DNA of 64,000 nucleotides, taken from assembly GCA_020081605.1 (NCBI GenBank), contig JAHREC010000007.1, positions 930,001-994,000 on the forward strand, written 5' to 3'. Below the pieces are notes generated by a model. It ran no database searches. It was not told the DNA's origin and saw only the letters and a list, made by a program, of their open reading frames with translations. This document shows, piece after piece, positions 25,742 through 36,855 of the stretch (position 1 is the first letter of the stretch; each line of letters begins with the position of its first letter). This DNA comes from Albifimbria verrucaria. Its lineage: Eukaryota; Ascomycota; Sordariomycetes; Hypocreales; Stachybotryaceae. The translations under genes were made by a program, and so were the position numbers.

Positions 25742-26799
25742 TATGAAGTTGAATGTAACTTTCTATCAAATGAGCCCCAAACTAAATTCGTAAAAGGAAA
25801 AATAACCTGCTCTTATCGCTTTCTTTGGGCAAGGACGTGACTTTTATAATCAAGACTTTCTTTCATGCTGCTAGTGATCTTTGATATCTCAACAAAGCAG
25901 GTCTGGGTGAATGAAGGCAGCATTCAGGCGCCTAATCTCTTTTCTTTCACCTTACAATACTGTATAATTTAGACGCCACCATCTATTTGATTAACCCTCT
26001 CCCCGGGGCTGTCCCTGTATTTTTGCTCTCCTATAGCGCGTTGGTCAAATTATGGATTTAAACATTACTTTCGCTCTCAAGACCGGCCAAAGGGATCTAC
26101 CTTTGCGATATATCACGAAATAAACCTGCTTGGTTGACTCTCAGGATTGTAATTATACATACTCTTACACTGCACATAAGAACGTGTTTCAGTTTTCATT
26201 CACACGGAGCGAGTTAATGACCACGCGTAACCGGTCGAATTGAGCACCTAGCTCAACTCCTGTACTGTAGTGAGCTTAACTGAACAAAGTGACTGTTGGC
26301 ACAGGGCAGAATCTGGTTTACACGCAACAGGGTTCATTCAACCACTTCTCCTCGGTATCTCTGGTGGTCGTCCACTTGCATCTCCCTTAAGCTTTGATCG
26401 CAATGTTTGCTACCGGTACTACCATGGATGTCTATTGCTATTCCACCCCAAAACAGCCACCCTAAGGACTTCGTGCTAGAATAAAGCAATGTCGCTATAT
26501 TCGGGGCAGATTCAGAGTAGCTTGAGTTCAGCCCAATTCTGGTAGTGATTTGCTTGTATCGGCTTACCTGTTTTGCTAAGCCGTGAATTGAGTGATTGAT
26601 TGTTGTGACACTGTCTCTGTCCCTCTGTCTGGCTCCAATTTCAGGGATGTTTCAAGTGGACCTATTCGCTCCATGCCTCTTATAAGTCTGATTCGATTGC
26701 TCATACATATCTAACATGCCACGATGCTCTACATTTGCTTGGTGCCAAAAGAAACTCCCGTAACTATACATTCCAGCAATGAAGTATTATTATTTAAGT
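25742..26799. other. Intergenic, 1.1 kb
   Basis: No supported gene; upstream of the hypothetical gene on the minus strand and 3' flank of the hydrolase. Confidence 0.5.
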
Positions 26800-27676
26800 T
26801 CAAATAGTCTCCAAGCACCCTAGCGGCTCAAACCCTGACGGAATCGGCTCAAGTCTGATCCACGCAATGATGGCACGGGCGAAGAGCTCAGGAAGCTGCA
26901 AGTCCCAGCCATGAATGGCGTTCTTCACCACAAATCCTTGGCTACCACCCCTTCAGCTCCTCCGTGGGAATGGTTTTCGCCCTTTTGTATATCTCTGCTA
27001 GGCGTTTTGTTGCAGGCACATCGTCCATTTGTTCACCGGCACAAATGAGTATTCGCTTGCCTTGCTTCGCAGCTTCTTCCACGTCGTCCCATGAGTACCT
27101 CCCCAGTTCGGGATATACACTTCTTGCGACTCCATTGCTATTGTTTAGGGCAATCTGCTTCTTTAGTTCTTTGTATGGTAAAAGGCCGGCTTTCCATGCC
27201 GCGAAATCTTCCAGCCCCGTCTTTTGTGCTGCCCACAAACCCCAGCTGATGATGCCAGCTCGGGCCGCAAACCACTGCTGTGTTGGGTTGAAGGGCGTGC
27301 AGCCGGTTATGAATGCATACAGCACTGTGTCAGGGTATCTTCGAATGATTTCTTGCGTCACGAAACCTCCGAGCGACAACCCGACCACGTGTGCCTTGCC
27401 ATCATGTGCGTGTGCCCGCACTAAATTGGCAACTTTCTCTGCTGCGAGTTTGAGGTTAAAAGGCCCGATGTTTCGCGAGCCGCTATGCTGAGGAAGATCA
27501 GGAATAAGCAGGTGAAAATCTTTGAGATGCGAAGCGACATGTTCCCACTCGAGATGTGATGAAAAGGCGCCATGAAGGAGGACAATGGTCTCTGATGCGG
27601 AGGGGTTGTGGGAGATGAAAAAGCTCCCCTCCAGGCTTCCGGGAGTGTCCAAACTATCCTTTTGCGCGGTAGCCAT
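26800..27676 (-). CDS. Alpha/beta hydrolase
   Basis: Soluble serine hydrolase of the alpha/beta fold, substrate unknown. Start chosen at the ATG 27674-27676 (MATAQKDSLDTPGS), because the open frame farther upstream has no ATG at its beginning. Seen: oxyanion-hole HG motif VLLHGAF, nucleophile elbow GLSLGGF with the catalytic serine, acid region ILICAGEQMDDVP, and the histidine in NAIHGWDLQLPELF. The histidine lies past a frame break at the C4 run 26948-26951; one extra base there extends the protein by about 50 residues to the TGA at 26800-26802 (GCLETI). With that the triad is complete at about 290 residues. Confidence 0.85.
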
Positions 27677-28912
27677 TTTAGATTGGCTAAGGAATTTCGC
27701 GTGTGTACAGTACTCTTGTTTTGTATTGCTTGGTTGTGTAGTGCCCAGCTTGTCAAGCAAGAATGAGGCACGTCTTCCAATATCTGTGATGGAGAAGCGT
27801 GTTGTAAGCGCTAATAAATAGGAGTCCAATATCTAAGAACGCTCTTGGCCAATCGAAACCTGGTAGTGTTAGTCACATGTTGGCTGCATAACTGAAATTA
27901 ACCACCTCAAACTCGGTAGGTGGTTGTTACAGTTTCAACTTATGGAAAGACACGAATTGTCTTGCAATTTATACCGCCATTCTATGAGACGGTCTTGTCT
28001 ATGACCCATGGTTCTTGAGCCAAATCACAAAGAGCAAGGCTGGCAAGCATATATGCTGTCAAAATACACTAGACCGCAGCGTCTGTCTAGCGCATCCAGC
28101 TTCTTCTGCTATCTTCTTGTGCCTCAATTCGCTTATCTGCGTCTCGCTCACCGTAGCTGCTAAGTTCTCCTCGGAAATACCAGTTTCCTCTCTATAACCA
28201 CAGGAGGGTAGCTTTTGCCAGCTTCAATAGATATCGTTATGTAACCACCTGACACCAATGTATAGCATGCTCGTCACCATTGCCGAGGCATCTGTCCATA
28301 CCTGCATAAGCGCAAGCTAGCCCAAGAATTGACCAGAGGATAACAAATACCCACATGACAAAAGACAACAAAGAAAAACTTACATCCCGATGAATGCACT
28401 AGTACGGAATATAGATTAAGTCAGTAGTTCCAGTGCCAATGTTATATGAGCGCATGTGCAAGAAAGAAATGTTCTCGATAATAAGTACATTACAAATGCC
28501 TCGAACTATGTATTCGAGCATTCAATATACAGTATTTTACAGTACATGGCCCACGGGTTTCTCCAACAGCATAGTCCAATATGTGTGGCGAAACCATGAA
28601 CGTTTTGTTTAGACAAGCTTGCGTAGCCCCGGTTAACTGAGGTTAAAGCGGCATTCACTCGATTCCACCAAAGAGAGGGAAGCAGTGGATGACATTTTTG
28701 AAATGAATTTACTCTACTGTACTGTAGCTTTTGCTGTACTGTACAGTACAGTAGTTTAGAATGACCGCACTGAACATTTCGCGCCTATGGCTATTTCTGT
28801 TTGTTCAACATGAACAACACCTGTTCTTTGTTCTGAAGAACAACCACTTAACCCCTAGTCACCAAAGCGATGCTGAACTTATAAAAGTCGTCTTGCTTCT
28901 ATTCTAAGCACA
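27677..28912. other. Intergenic, 1.2 kb
   Basis: No supported gene. Contains the palindrome at 28714-28754, about 160 bp before the next start codon. Confidence 0.5.
28714..28754. repeat. Palindromic TACTGTAC/GTACAGTAC cluster
   Basis: CTACTGTACTGTA (28714-28726) is followed by the perfect 18-bp palindrome CTGTACTGTACAGTACAG (28734-28751). The outer arms can also pair. It lies upstream of the 28.9-kb gene and could be a hairpin or a protein-binding site. Confidence 0.6.
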
Positions 28913-29933
28913 ATGGCTTATTATTGCCTCATTCATGACGACGGATTCTCTTTCGTTGACGATTTGCCGACCGTGAACCTCTGCGAGCTACGGTATTATT
29001 CTCTCCCCTTTCATTGCTTCCCTTGCTTCTGTTGCCTCCAAATGGACTCTCAGGTGGCCTCCCAGAACTTCTGAACAAGCTTCAGTCGAAAGGGAAAGAG
29101 CTTTTCGACAATCTGAGCAAATCTCTCTCCCAATGCTCTGCACAGCAAACATCACTCCCAAAACTCCCAAAGCATTACATGATCAATATTGGCCACGAAA
29201 CCGCTCTCGATCCAAATGAACATTGGAATAACATTGACTTTTGTCTTAATCACGCAAATACGGGATATTACCATGTTGGAGTTCATGGCATTTGTGAGTC
29301 CAGCAATCCCATTTATGGCAATTACATTCATGGTAATGGCGACTTAATAATTTGCATGTTCAACTTTCGTTGCAATGATCTTGCTCCAGAGACTGAACAG
29401 ATGCATTGGTCTGATATGATGACAGCATGTTGTGCGGAGCTCATGGACAAGACAAAAGGACGGATGACCAACCTCAAAGCCATTTAGAGAATGCGCGTTG
29501 TCAATGAAGAAACCTGCAGTGTTGTCAATCATATCAAGAATCTTAACCTCTCCCTTCCTTCAAATGAACAAATAAGTTTGGAGTTTCATCCTCAGGAAGA
29601 TATTTTTTCTCTCTTCTTGGAACCCCAAATGGCAAAGGCATCGCCCGGATGCTGGCCGACAATCCCCAATTCTTTGGCTGTAAGACCATTTCAAAGGTCA
29701 AGGTCTACCAAGATCTTGAACAGATCATATCACTCTGCTGGATTTTGGAAAATGCTCCGTGTATTGAAACACAAGCCCCTATGCCCAATGGCCCTCTGTC
29801 GAAGAAGCAGCTGCGACACCAAAAAAGAAGTTGCGAAAAAGACCATGATAACAAGCTGTCACTTTCTCGCACAGATGCCTGGAAAGGCAATATTTCCCAC
29901 TTGACATTCATCCAGCGGCCACTTTCCTGTTGA
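28913..29933 (+). pseudogene. Broken hypothetical gene with an in-frame stop
   Basis: I do not recognise the family. Reading begins MAYYCLIHDDGFSFVDDLP, continues in LLNKLQSKGKELFDNLSKS, INIGHETALDPNEHWNNI, GYYHVGVHGICESSNPIYG, VVNEETCSVVNHIKNLNL, and ends near GTPNGKGIARMLADNPQFFG and DAWKGNISHLTFIQRPLSC. Two breaks look like the lost-base type seen in neighbours (near 29000 and near 29622). However, a TAG at about 29485-29487 sits inside otherwise continuous coding frame and is not a homopolymer case. Either the gene is inactive, two genes abut here, or a splice event removes the stop; I could not fit one. No introns are otherwise needed. Confidence 0.5.
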
Positions 29934-31863
29934 AATACTCTGCTGGTTCCAGAGTCGCAAGATCACGGTGATCTTGTAGTACCTTAGCCACCTGGTGTGT
30001 AATCATCCACTTCCCAGAAGCCCTAAGACAAATACTCGGCGTGGTTCACTCCATGGAAAGGTGCAGATCAATCTGAAACTCAGGCGAGCGATCAGCGCAT
30101 ATCCCACCTATGACCACAAAGATCAAGCGGCAGCAATTTCCGAATGATCTACAGTATGTGTGTGTACGCTTGTTGGATGCTAGTGAAAGGAAACTCTTTT
30201 GAGATCTTACCAAATTCAGTATGCATCTCGACGGTGTCAAACTCAGCTCTTTCGAGTCATTCCGCTGCCTTACTGAAGTCATCGCAGGTCGATAACTTCC
30301 TGCAATAACAAAACCCGAGCGCCAGCGCCTAGCACTTCGAAGGGCTCGACAAGCTCTCCCGTCAAAACTTTGGCGAGGCACCGACACCACCATTGCTAAG
30401 TCGCACTGGGAATCTAAAGCCGGATTAGTGGTTTGTGTCGTCTACGGCTTGCGGTCCATCACGGTGTGTGTCATCATATATGCTTGTCTGTTTGTGAAAA
30501 TGTTTACCGGCAGGATGCACATTGGTGGCGCATGTCATGACCATGGAGAAATCACGCTAGGTGCAGCGTCCATACCGGACCGTCCTCCTCACTCTGCCAA
30601 TAATTCTCCATCCTAGGGCCGTGCCTTAAGGGCAGAGGGGGGATGCTTTAGTAACCAAGATAAAATGCAGTCGCTCGACAACCGGTATAAGCCGCGGCCA
30701 AAAATGGAGAAAGGCTCAACATAAGGTATGTCTTGAAGATTAATTCATCACTCGTGGACAAAATATATGCCTGGTTAGCCCATGTCTTCATGGCCACTCT
30801 CGCCAGAGAATTGAGAGATTTTTCACAAATCTGAGCTGTAGAGCGGCTTCGTAAAATGAGATTCGGTCCATTTCATTATCTAGACGTATTGCTGTCATTG
30901 TCACATTGTTTTTGTAATTTGAACTTCGTTGACGGAGACTCAACTCATTCGTGATGTGATGGTGAAGCCTCTCCAAGTCCCCAAGTTCGTAGACCAAATG
31001 TCGCATATGGGAGAAACCGTTGAACAGCTTTTTGGTATAGATGCTTCAGGTGTTGGAGTGAGTATAGGAGATGGGTCTCAGAATAGTTTATGAGAAAGAA
31101 ACTTAAAGACCAACTAGATATTGAAGTCGTTGTTCTGCCTGCTATGCGTGACGGTGTTGGACGTGTAACGAGCCAAGTTTATTATCTGAAATTGTATGCT
31201 ATTTGAATCCATCATGTTTCCTCGATGGAATAAGATCCACGAGCCCACAGCCGGTCTGACGCCGGCTTGTGGTCCGGCCGCCCAATGATCCAGGGCGCCC
31301 TTGATTTCTAAGATCGTCGAGACGGCCCCGCCCCCAATTGGAGAGGCCCATTTTACATGACAATTAGATGCTGGCATTTTTTCGGCACCACAACTAGTGA
31401 ATTTCAACCACTGGGGCTCTGCTGCTAGAGGGCCTTCACGAGCTTCGACCCTCTTCTTCTTAGTTAATTAGATATTGCGTCATTGGATGTCTCCATCGTG
31501 GTTTGCCTATTCTGTGAAAACTCCTCGCATTTATGCGCTACCTTGATAAGCATTGTCCGGCACCTATGCCGATACCAGGGGTTGGAAAGCACCAGTGATT
31601 ACAAACCGAAACATCTGAGTAGAAAAGTAGGAAAAAAACCAAAGATGAGAACAAAACTACATGTTTCCATAAAAGGTAGATGCCTCGAGGAACAAAATTC
31701 AGAGAGCTAGCGTTTGGATAAGTCAAAAACACGACATCAGCGAAAGCCTATGGTCAAACTCGAGGACAACCTTCAGTCTAGTGTTACATGAGCATACGTC
31801 TGTTCTGCCGTATAGTCAACGTGTAGTTGGTTGTGTAGGCTCTTATAGAGCAGGTGGTCGAAG
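29934..31863. other. Intergenic, 1.9 kb
   Basis: No supported gene. A minus-strand stretch at 30788-31006 (ITNELSLRQRSSNYKNN) resembles the C-terminal part of some fungal membrane proteins and may be a remnant, but is too short to call. Confidence 0.4.
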
Positions 31864-34800
31864 ATGGTAAGACAGCAACTCTTGGTCTTCCAGCATGTCG
31901 CTAATTAAGGACTTGGCAGGGTGAAAAATACATTGTCGAGCCGGCGTGCGACGCAGATCCCATATACCGAACCCAAGGCCGCTCCCTAGGTCTTATTTAC
32001 GAGGATATTAATGTTATTGGTGCAGACGGGCAGGAGAACAATATTCCGACCTTACCTGCACTATTGGGGAATATTGCACAATGGCCGATCACCGTCCTCA
32101 ATAATGTAGCCCGTAAAACGAAGCCGAAAGTTCGACATATCCTTCACGGCGCAAGTGGAGTTCTCCTGCCTGGCGAGACCATGCTCGTGCTTGGCCGTCC
32201 AGGCGCGGGCACCTCGACGCTATTAAAAGTGCTCGCCAACAACCACGGATCCTTCGAGGAAGTTCAGGGAAAATGCAGTATGGCGGAATCTCCAGGAAGT
32301 CATGGCACAACGGTACGAATCCGAAACAATCTACGTGAGCGAAGACGACATGCACTTTCCGACCTTGCCTGTCAAGGATACTCTAGGCTTCGCTCTGCGT
32401 CTTCGAAAACCAAAGAGTGAGCGCCGCAGGACATCAGAGTTTATCGGAGGCATGACGAACGCTTTGCTAAGGTCGGTCGGTCTCTCGCATACAGCAAATA
32501 CCATTGTTGGAAACGCCTTTGTACGCGGCGTCTCTGGAGGTGAGCGTAAGCGCGTTACGCTCTTGGAGGCTCTCTCGGTGAACCCGGCTATGGCCTCATG
32601 GGACAACCCAGCACGGGGATTGGACAGCTCTTCGGCAACTGACTTTGTTCGTCTTCTTCGGTCAATCTCCAAGAAAAATGGGATGGTCAATGTGGTGACC
32701 ATGTATCAAGTCTCCGAAACTATTTACGAACAGTTTGACAAAGTCACGGTTCTCTACGAGGAGAGACAATATTCTGCGGTAAGGCTGCGGAGGCCAAGGA
32801 GTACTTTTATAATCTAGGATTTGAGAGTCGTGAGCGCCAAACGACGCCCGACTTCTTGACCTCCGTGACATTGCCTGCCGAGCGTCTAGTCCGCAAGGAG
32901 TTTGTTGGCAAGACACCTACGGACGCTCCCAGCTTGGCCAAAGCATTTCGAGAAAGTGAATACTTTCTTCGGTTGCAGCAGGAAATAGAGAGTTACAAGC
33001 GCGAGACGCACAACGATACTACCTTGGCGGAAGAATTTTGCAAGGAGGTCAAACAGATTCGCTCACGTTGGGTTTACCGCTCGGCCATTGCACCTCACGC
33101 GCTGTGGGAGCAGGTTTGGCCTGCCATGAGTCGTTACTATAGGCTCATTTGGAACGACAAACGCACCTTTTACACGCTCATTGCCTTCAACATCGCCAAT
33201 GCTGTGATCAACGGATCCTCATACTATATGGCTCCTAAGGATGTCACTGGTTCTTACGAGAAGAGCAGCGCCTTGTTCTTCTCCCTCATCTACTTCTACC
33301 TGAATGCGCTCACCGAGGCAGTTTCTACCGTCAAGTCGCGCGATATCCTACTCAAGCAGGTCAAGTATGGCTTCCTCCATCCCAGTACCGTAGTAGTTGC
33401 TCAGACTATTGCGGAAATTCCCATAGCCTTTCTTCATTGCCTGCTCTTTTCTTGCTGCTACTACTGGCAGATAGGCCTGCAGCAGACAGCATCAGCCTTC
33501 TGGATCTTTGTTCTTGTGGTTTTTACGCATTATTCGGCCGTGCAGAGTTTGTTCCGCATGCTCGGTGCCTGGTCGCCTAACATTTCCTAACGCTGATGAT
33601 GGCTGGAAGTGCTATTCCGGTCGGCTTGCTCTACTCAGGCTTCGGACCACCTCGGCCGTATCAGCATCGTTGGGGCTCCTGGCTACGCCGAACATCGCCC
33701 TCGCCGTGGGCGCTTGAGGCCTTGATGGGCAATGAGTTCTCTGACATCATTTTAACATGCTCTGACTCTGATATGGTTCCCTCTGGAGCTGGCTATGATG
33801 ATCCTCGCTATCAGACTTGCAGTATCCTCGGTGCAGAAAAGGGCCAACGGTCAGTGGCCGGATCAGTATATCTCCAAGATCAATTCGACTTCACTCGAAG
33901 TCATCTATGGCGTAACTTTGGCATACTCCTTGTTTTCTGGTTCTTGTACACAGTTCTTGGTTGCATTGGGCTTTCCCTCATGACAAGGGAGACAAAGGGG
34001 TCAACTGGCCGGGTCTTCAAGAAGTCAAAGCAAAGAGACGTGGAGAACAAGCCTCGATCCTCAGCCTCTTCGACACTGACCGAAGCTATGCCCGCGACAG
34101 CGCCGATGGCTGATGATGGTCAAGCAACTCATTCAAGCATCTTCACCTTCGAGGATGTTAGCTATCATGTGTCAGTTGACGGAAAAGAGAAACAACTGCT
34201 CTGCAACGTCAGCGGCTACGCTAAGCCAGGGCAGCTCACAGCCTTGATGGGTGCATCTGGTGCGGGCAAGACAACACTGCTAGATGTCTTGTCTCAACGA
34301 AAGAACACTGGCCAAGTAGACGGGGCTATCAATCTTAACGGGCAGCCTTTGAGTGGCTCTTTTGCGCGTTCTTGCGGCTTCGTCATGCAGCAAGATGTTC
34401 ACGAGCCCAAAGCCACTGTGCGAGAAGCGCTTGAGTTTTCGGCCAGGTTGCGCCAACCGCGGGATGTTCCGGATGAGGAGAAGGTTGCATACGTTGAGCA
34501 TATCATCCATCTCCTTGAGCTTGAAACAATCGCGGATGCGCTAATCGGAGAACCCGGAGACGGACAGCTTGGTGTGGAAGAACGGAAGCGTGTAACAATT
34601 GGCGTTGAGCTTGCAGCGCGGCCGAGCTCCCTTTGTTCTTGGACGAGCCGACTTCCGGGCTAGATAGTCAAGCAGCTTTCACTCTGGTATCGTTTCTGCA
34701 GCGCATCGCTGCCGAGGGAATTCCGTCGTTTGCACTATCCATCAGCCTTCCGGAGTGCTTTTCGACATGTTCGACCACGTACTCCTTTTAGCCCCTGGTG

Positions 34801-36057
34801 GCCGTACAGTTTATTTTGGTGAAACTGGTGATAATTCCGGTAAAGTAATTGACTACTTCAGCCGCCATGGAGCCCTCATAGGCCAGAACGATAACCCTGC
34901 CGAGTTCATCATCTCTACCGTTACATCACAAGATGCCAACGCAAAAGATTGGCCTGCAGCATGGAATGAGTCTGCTGAATGCAAGGCAGTGAAAACAGCC
35001 ATAACACAGCTCAATGCCCGAGGGCAGGCGTGCAAACCCAGAACCAGGAGCGGCCAGATGAGAAGCAAACCGCCGCTGCTCAATCAGACAGCCAGTTCGC
35101 ACTGCCCCTTTGGGCACAAATCGAGGCTGTGACGAAGCGACACTGGATTTCAGTTTGGAGAGATGGAATGTATAACTTCAGCAAGATCGCCAAATCTCTT
35201 TTCGTGGAGATGTTCATCGCCTTTAGCTTTTTCAAGTCGGAAACGACGTGCAGGGGCTGCAAAACCGCATGGTCTCAATTCTACTTCTCTCGTGGGTTGT
35301 CCCCGCCGTTTCCGCCGACATACAAGACATGTGGTTCCGCAAATGGGAGATCTTCACGGCGCGAGAGAAGAACGGCATCTATGATTGGAAAGCTTTGCTG
35401 GCTGCTCTCATTGTTGTAGAGCTACCGTGGCAGCTCGGCACCTATTCCCTCATCTTCCTCACCACATACTGGACTATTGGCTTTCCAAGCGAGGCAGCTA
35501 TCGCAGGCATTAACTATTTTATGTGGCTCTTGCTCGCCATTTTTGGCACTTCGTACTCGCAGCTGTTGGCCGCCATGTTTCCGAACGCTGTCATGAGCGG
35601 CTATGCTAACTCTCTCTTTTGGGTTATACTTATGGTGTTTTCTGGAGTCTTGACTCCGCATGCATACTTGAACTCGTTTTATCGACCATGGATCTTCTGG
35701 GCTGACCCAATGCGCTATTTCTTTGGGGCTACAGTAGCCACGGTTCAACATGGTGTTGAGGTGCAGTGTAAGCCGGAGCAGCTTACTTCCTTCGATCCTC
35801 CACCAGGCCAGGACTGCATCACTTACTCCAAATCTTTTCTGGAAATGAGCGCGGGGTATCTTCTCAACGGCAACGCCACTGAGAACTGCCAATATTGCCA
35901 GTATTCTGCAGGCGATGATTACACCAAAACCCTAGACTATGGGTACAACCAACGATGGTGGAACTGGGCTGTCTTCGTGGGATTCTGTCTGAGTAATATT
36001 ATGCTTCTCTTCGTCATCACTTGGTGGACGAAGGGTCGGCTTCAACGACGTCAATGA
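31864..36057 (+). CDS. PDR-type (ABCG) ABC transporter with short N-terminus
   Basis: Second full-size drug-efflux type transporter. Seen: NBD1 Walker A GRPGAGTSTLLK, signature VSGGERKRV, Walker B-like WDNPARGLDSS; first membrane domain; extracellular loop; NBD2 Walker [15 protein letters not shown], signature-like LGVEERKRVTIGVELAA, LFLDEPTSGLDSQ; second membrane domain with QDMWFRKWEIFTAREKN and SYSQLLAAMFPNAVMSGY. It ends in TKGRLQRRQ. The best start is ATG 31864-31866 followed at once by an intron 31867-31919, giving MGEKYIVEPACDADP, so it lacks the usual long N-terminal domain; another upstream exon is possible. At least eight frame breaks (about 32270, 32300, 32777, 33587, 34622, 34717, 35021, 35237) each fit one lost base. 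Substrate unknown. Confidence 0.9.
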
Positions 36058-36855
36058 GGTTCATTGAGGTCCTACGGTCTGTGTTGAGATAGTTGTCAAA
36101 GGCATAGGCTAAAGAAACACATAACGATTCAGTGGAATCAGTCAACATTGAACACATACAAACAAGGGCGTTAGGAATCATTCTAGACAGGCCGTTCGGG
36201 AGTATTTGTCGTTAGTCATATATCGAGAAAATGTCCTGGAAATAAGCAGAAGATGATTGGAGTAGGTAGAATGTTGTCTCCATTCAGAGCTTAATAAACA
36301 TTTCGTGTCTCGGCCTGAATGCGCACAGTCTCCTCAGGCCACAGATAGCCCATTAAATACAGTGCACAATCGATTTTTAACTGTCTCCAAAAAGCTCTTC
36401 CATTCGTCTTGCACTAAGCTAGTGCGATCTTTGATTCATGTGGAGACCTGTGATACAATTTCTCAAGTCTATCATTACCAACCACGATTGAGACTTTCTT
36501 CTTTTCTTCTTGAGCGCAAACAGCTCCGTGTATAATTTACAGGGCAAAACGCTGTCAGTTTGGTATGGGGACCATTCAATTTTCTCGTATGTGATTTTCG
36601 TGTCAAATCTCATTAAGTGAGGATCGAAAGTGTAACTACTCAGTGCCTCACTGGCTGGTTGCCTCATTCCTTACTCATGTAACGTCTTCCAGAGTTAGAC
36701 GCTAAGACTAGTAAATAATAGCATCGATGTCGTTTTTCTCGACACGCGCCTCACTTTTGGATCACTTGTACGTCGCTACTAGATGATTCCTTACTCCTAC
36801 ACAAGTACTCCTCCCTTTGACAAGTGGTAGAGTCAACTGTTTCGAGTAAAATACG
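36058..36855. other. Intergenic, 0.8 kb
   Basis: No supported gene; promoter of the C2H2 factor at its right end. Confidence 0.5.

Noticed and set aside
30788..31006. Minus-strand fragment ITNELSLRQRSSNYKNN resembling the end of some fungal membrane proteins
   Set aside because: Only about 70 residues, no partner exons found, no start context; could be a relic but not supportable.
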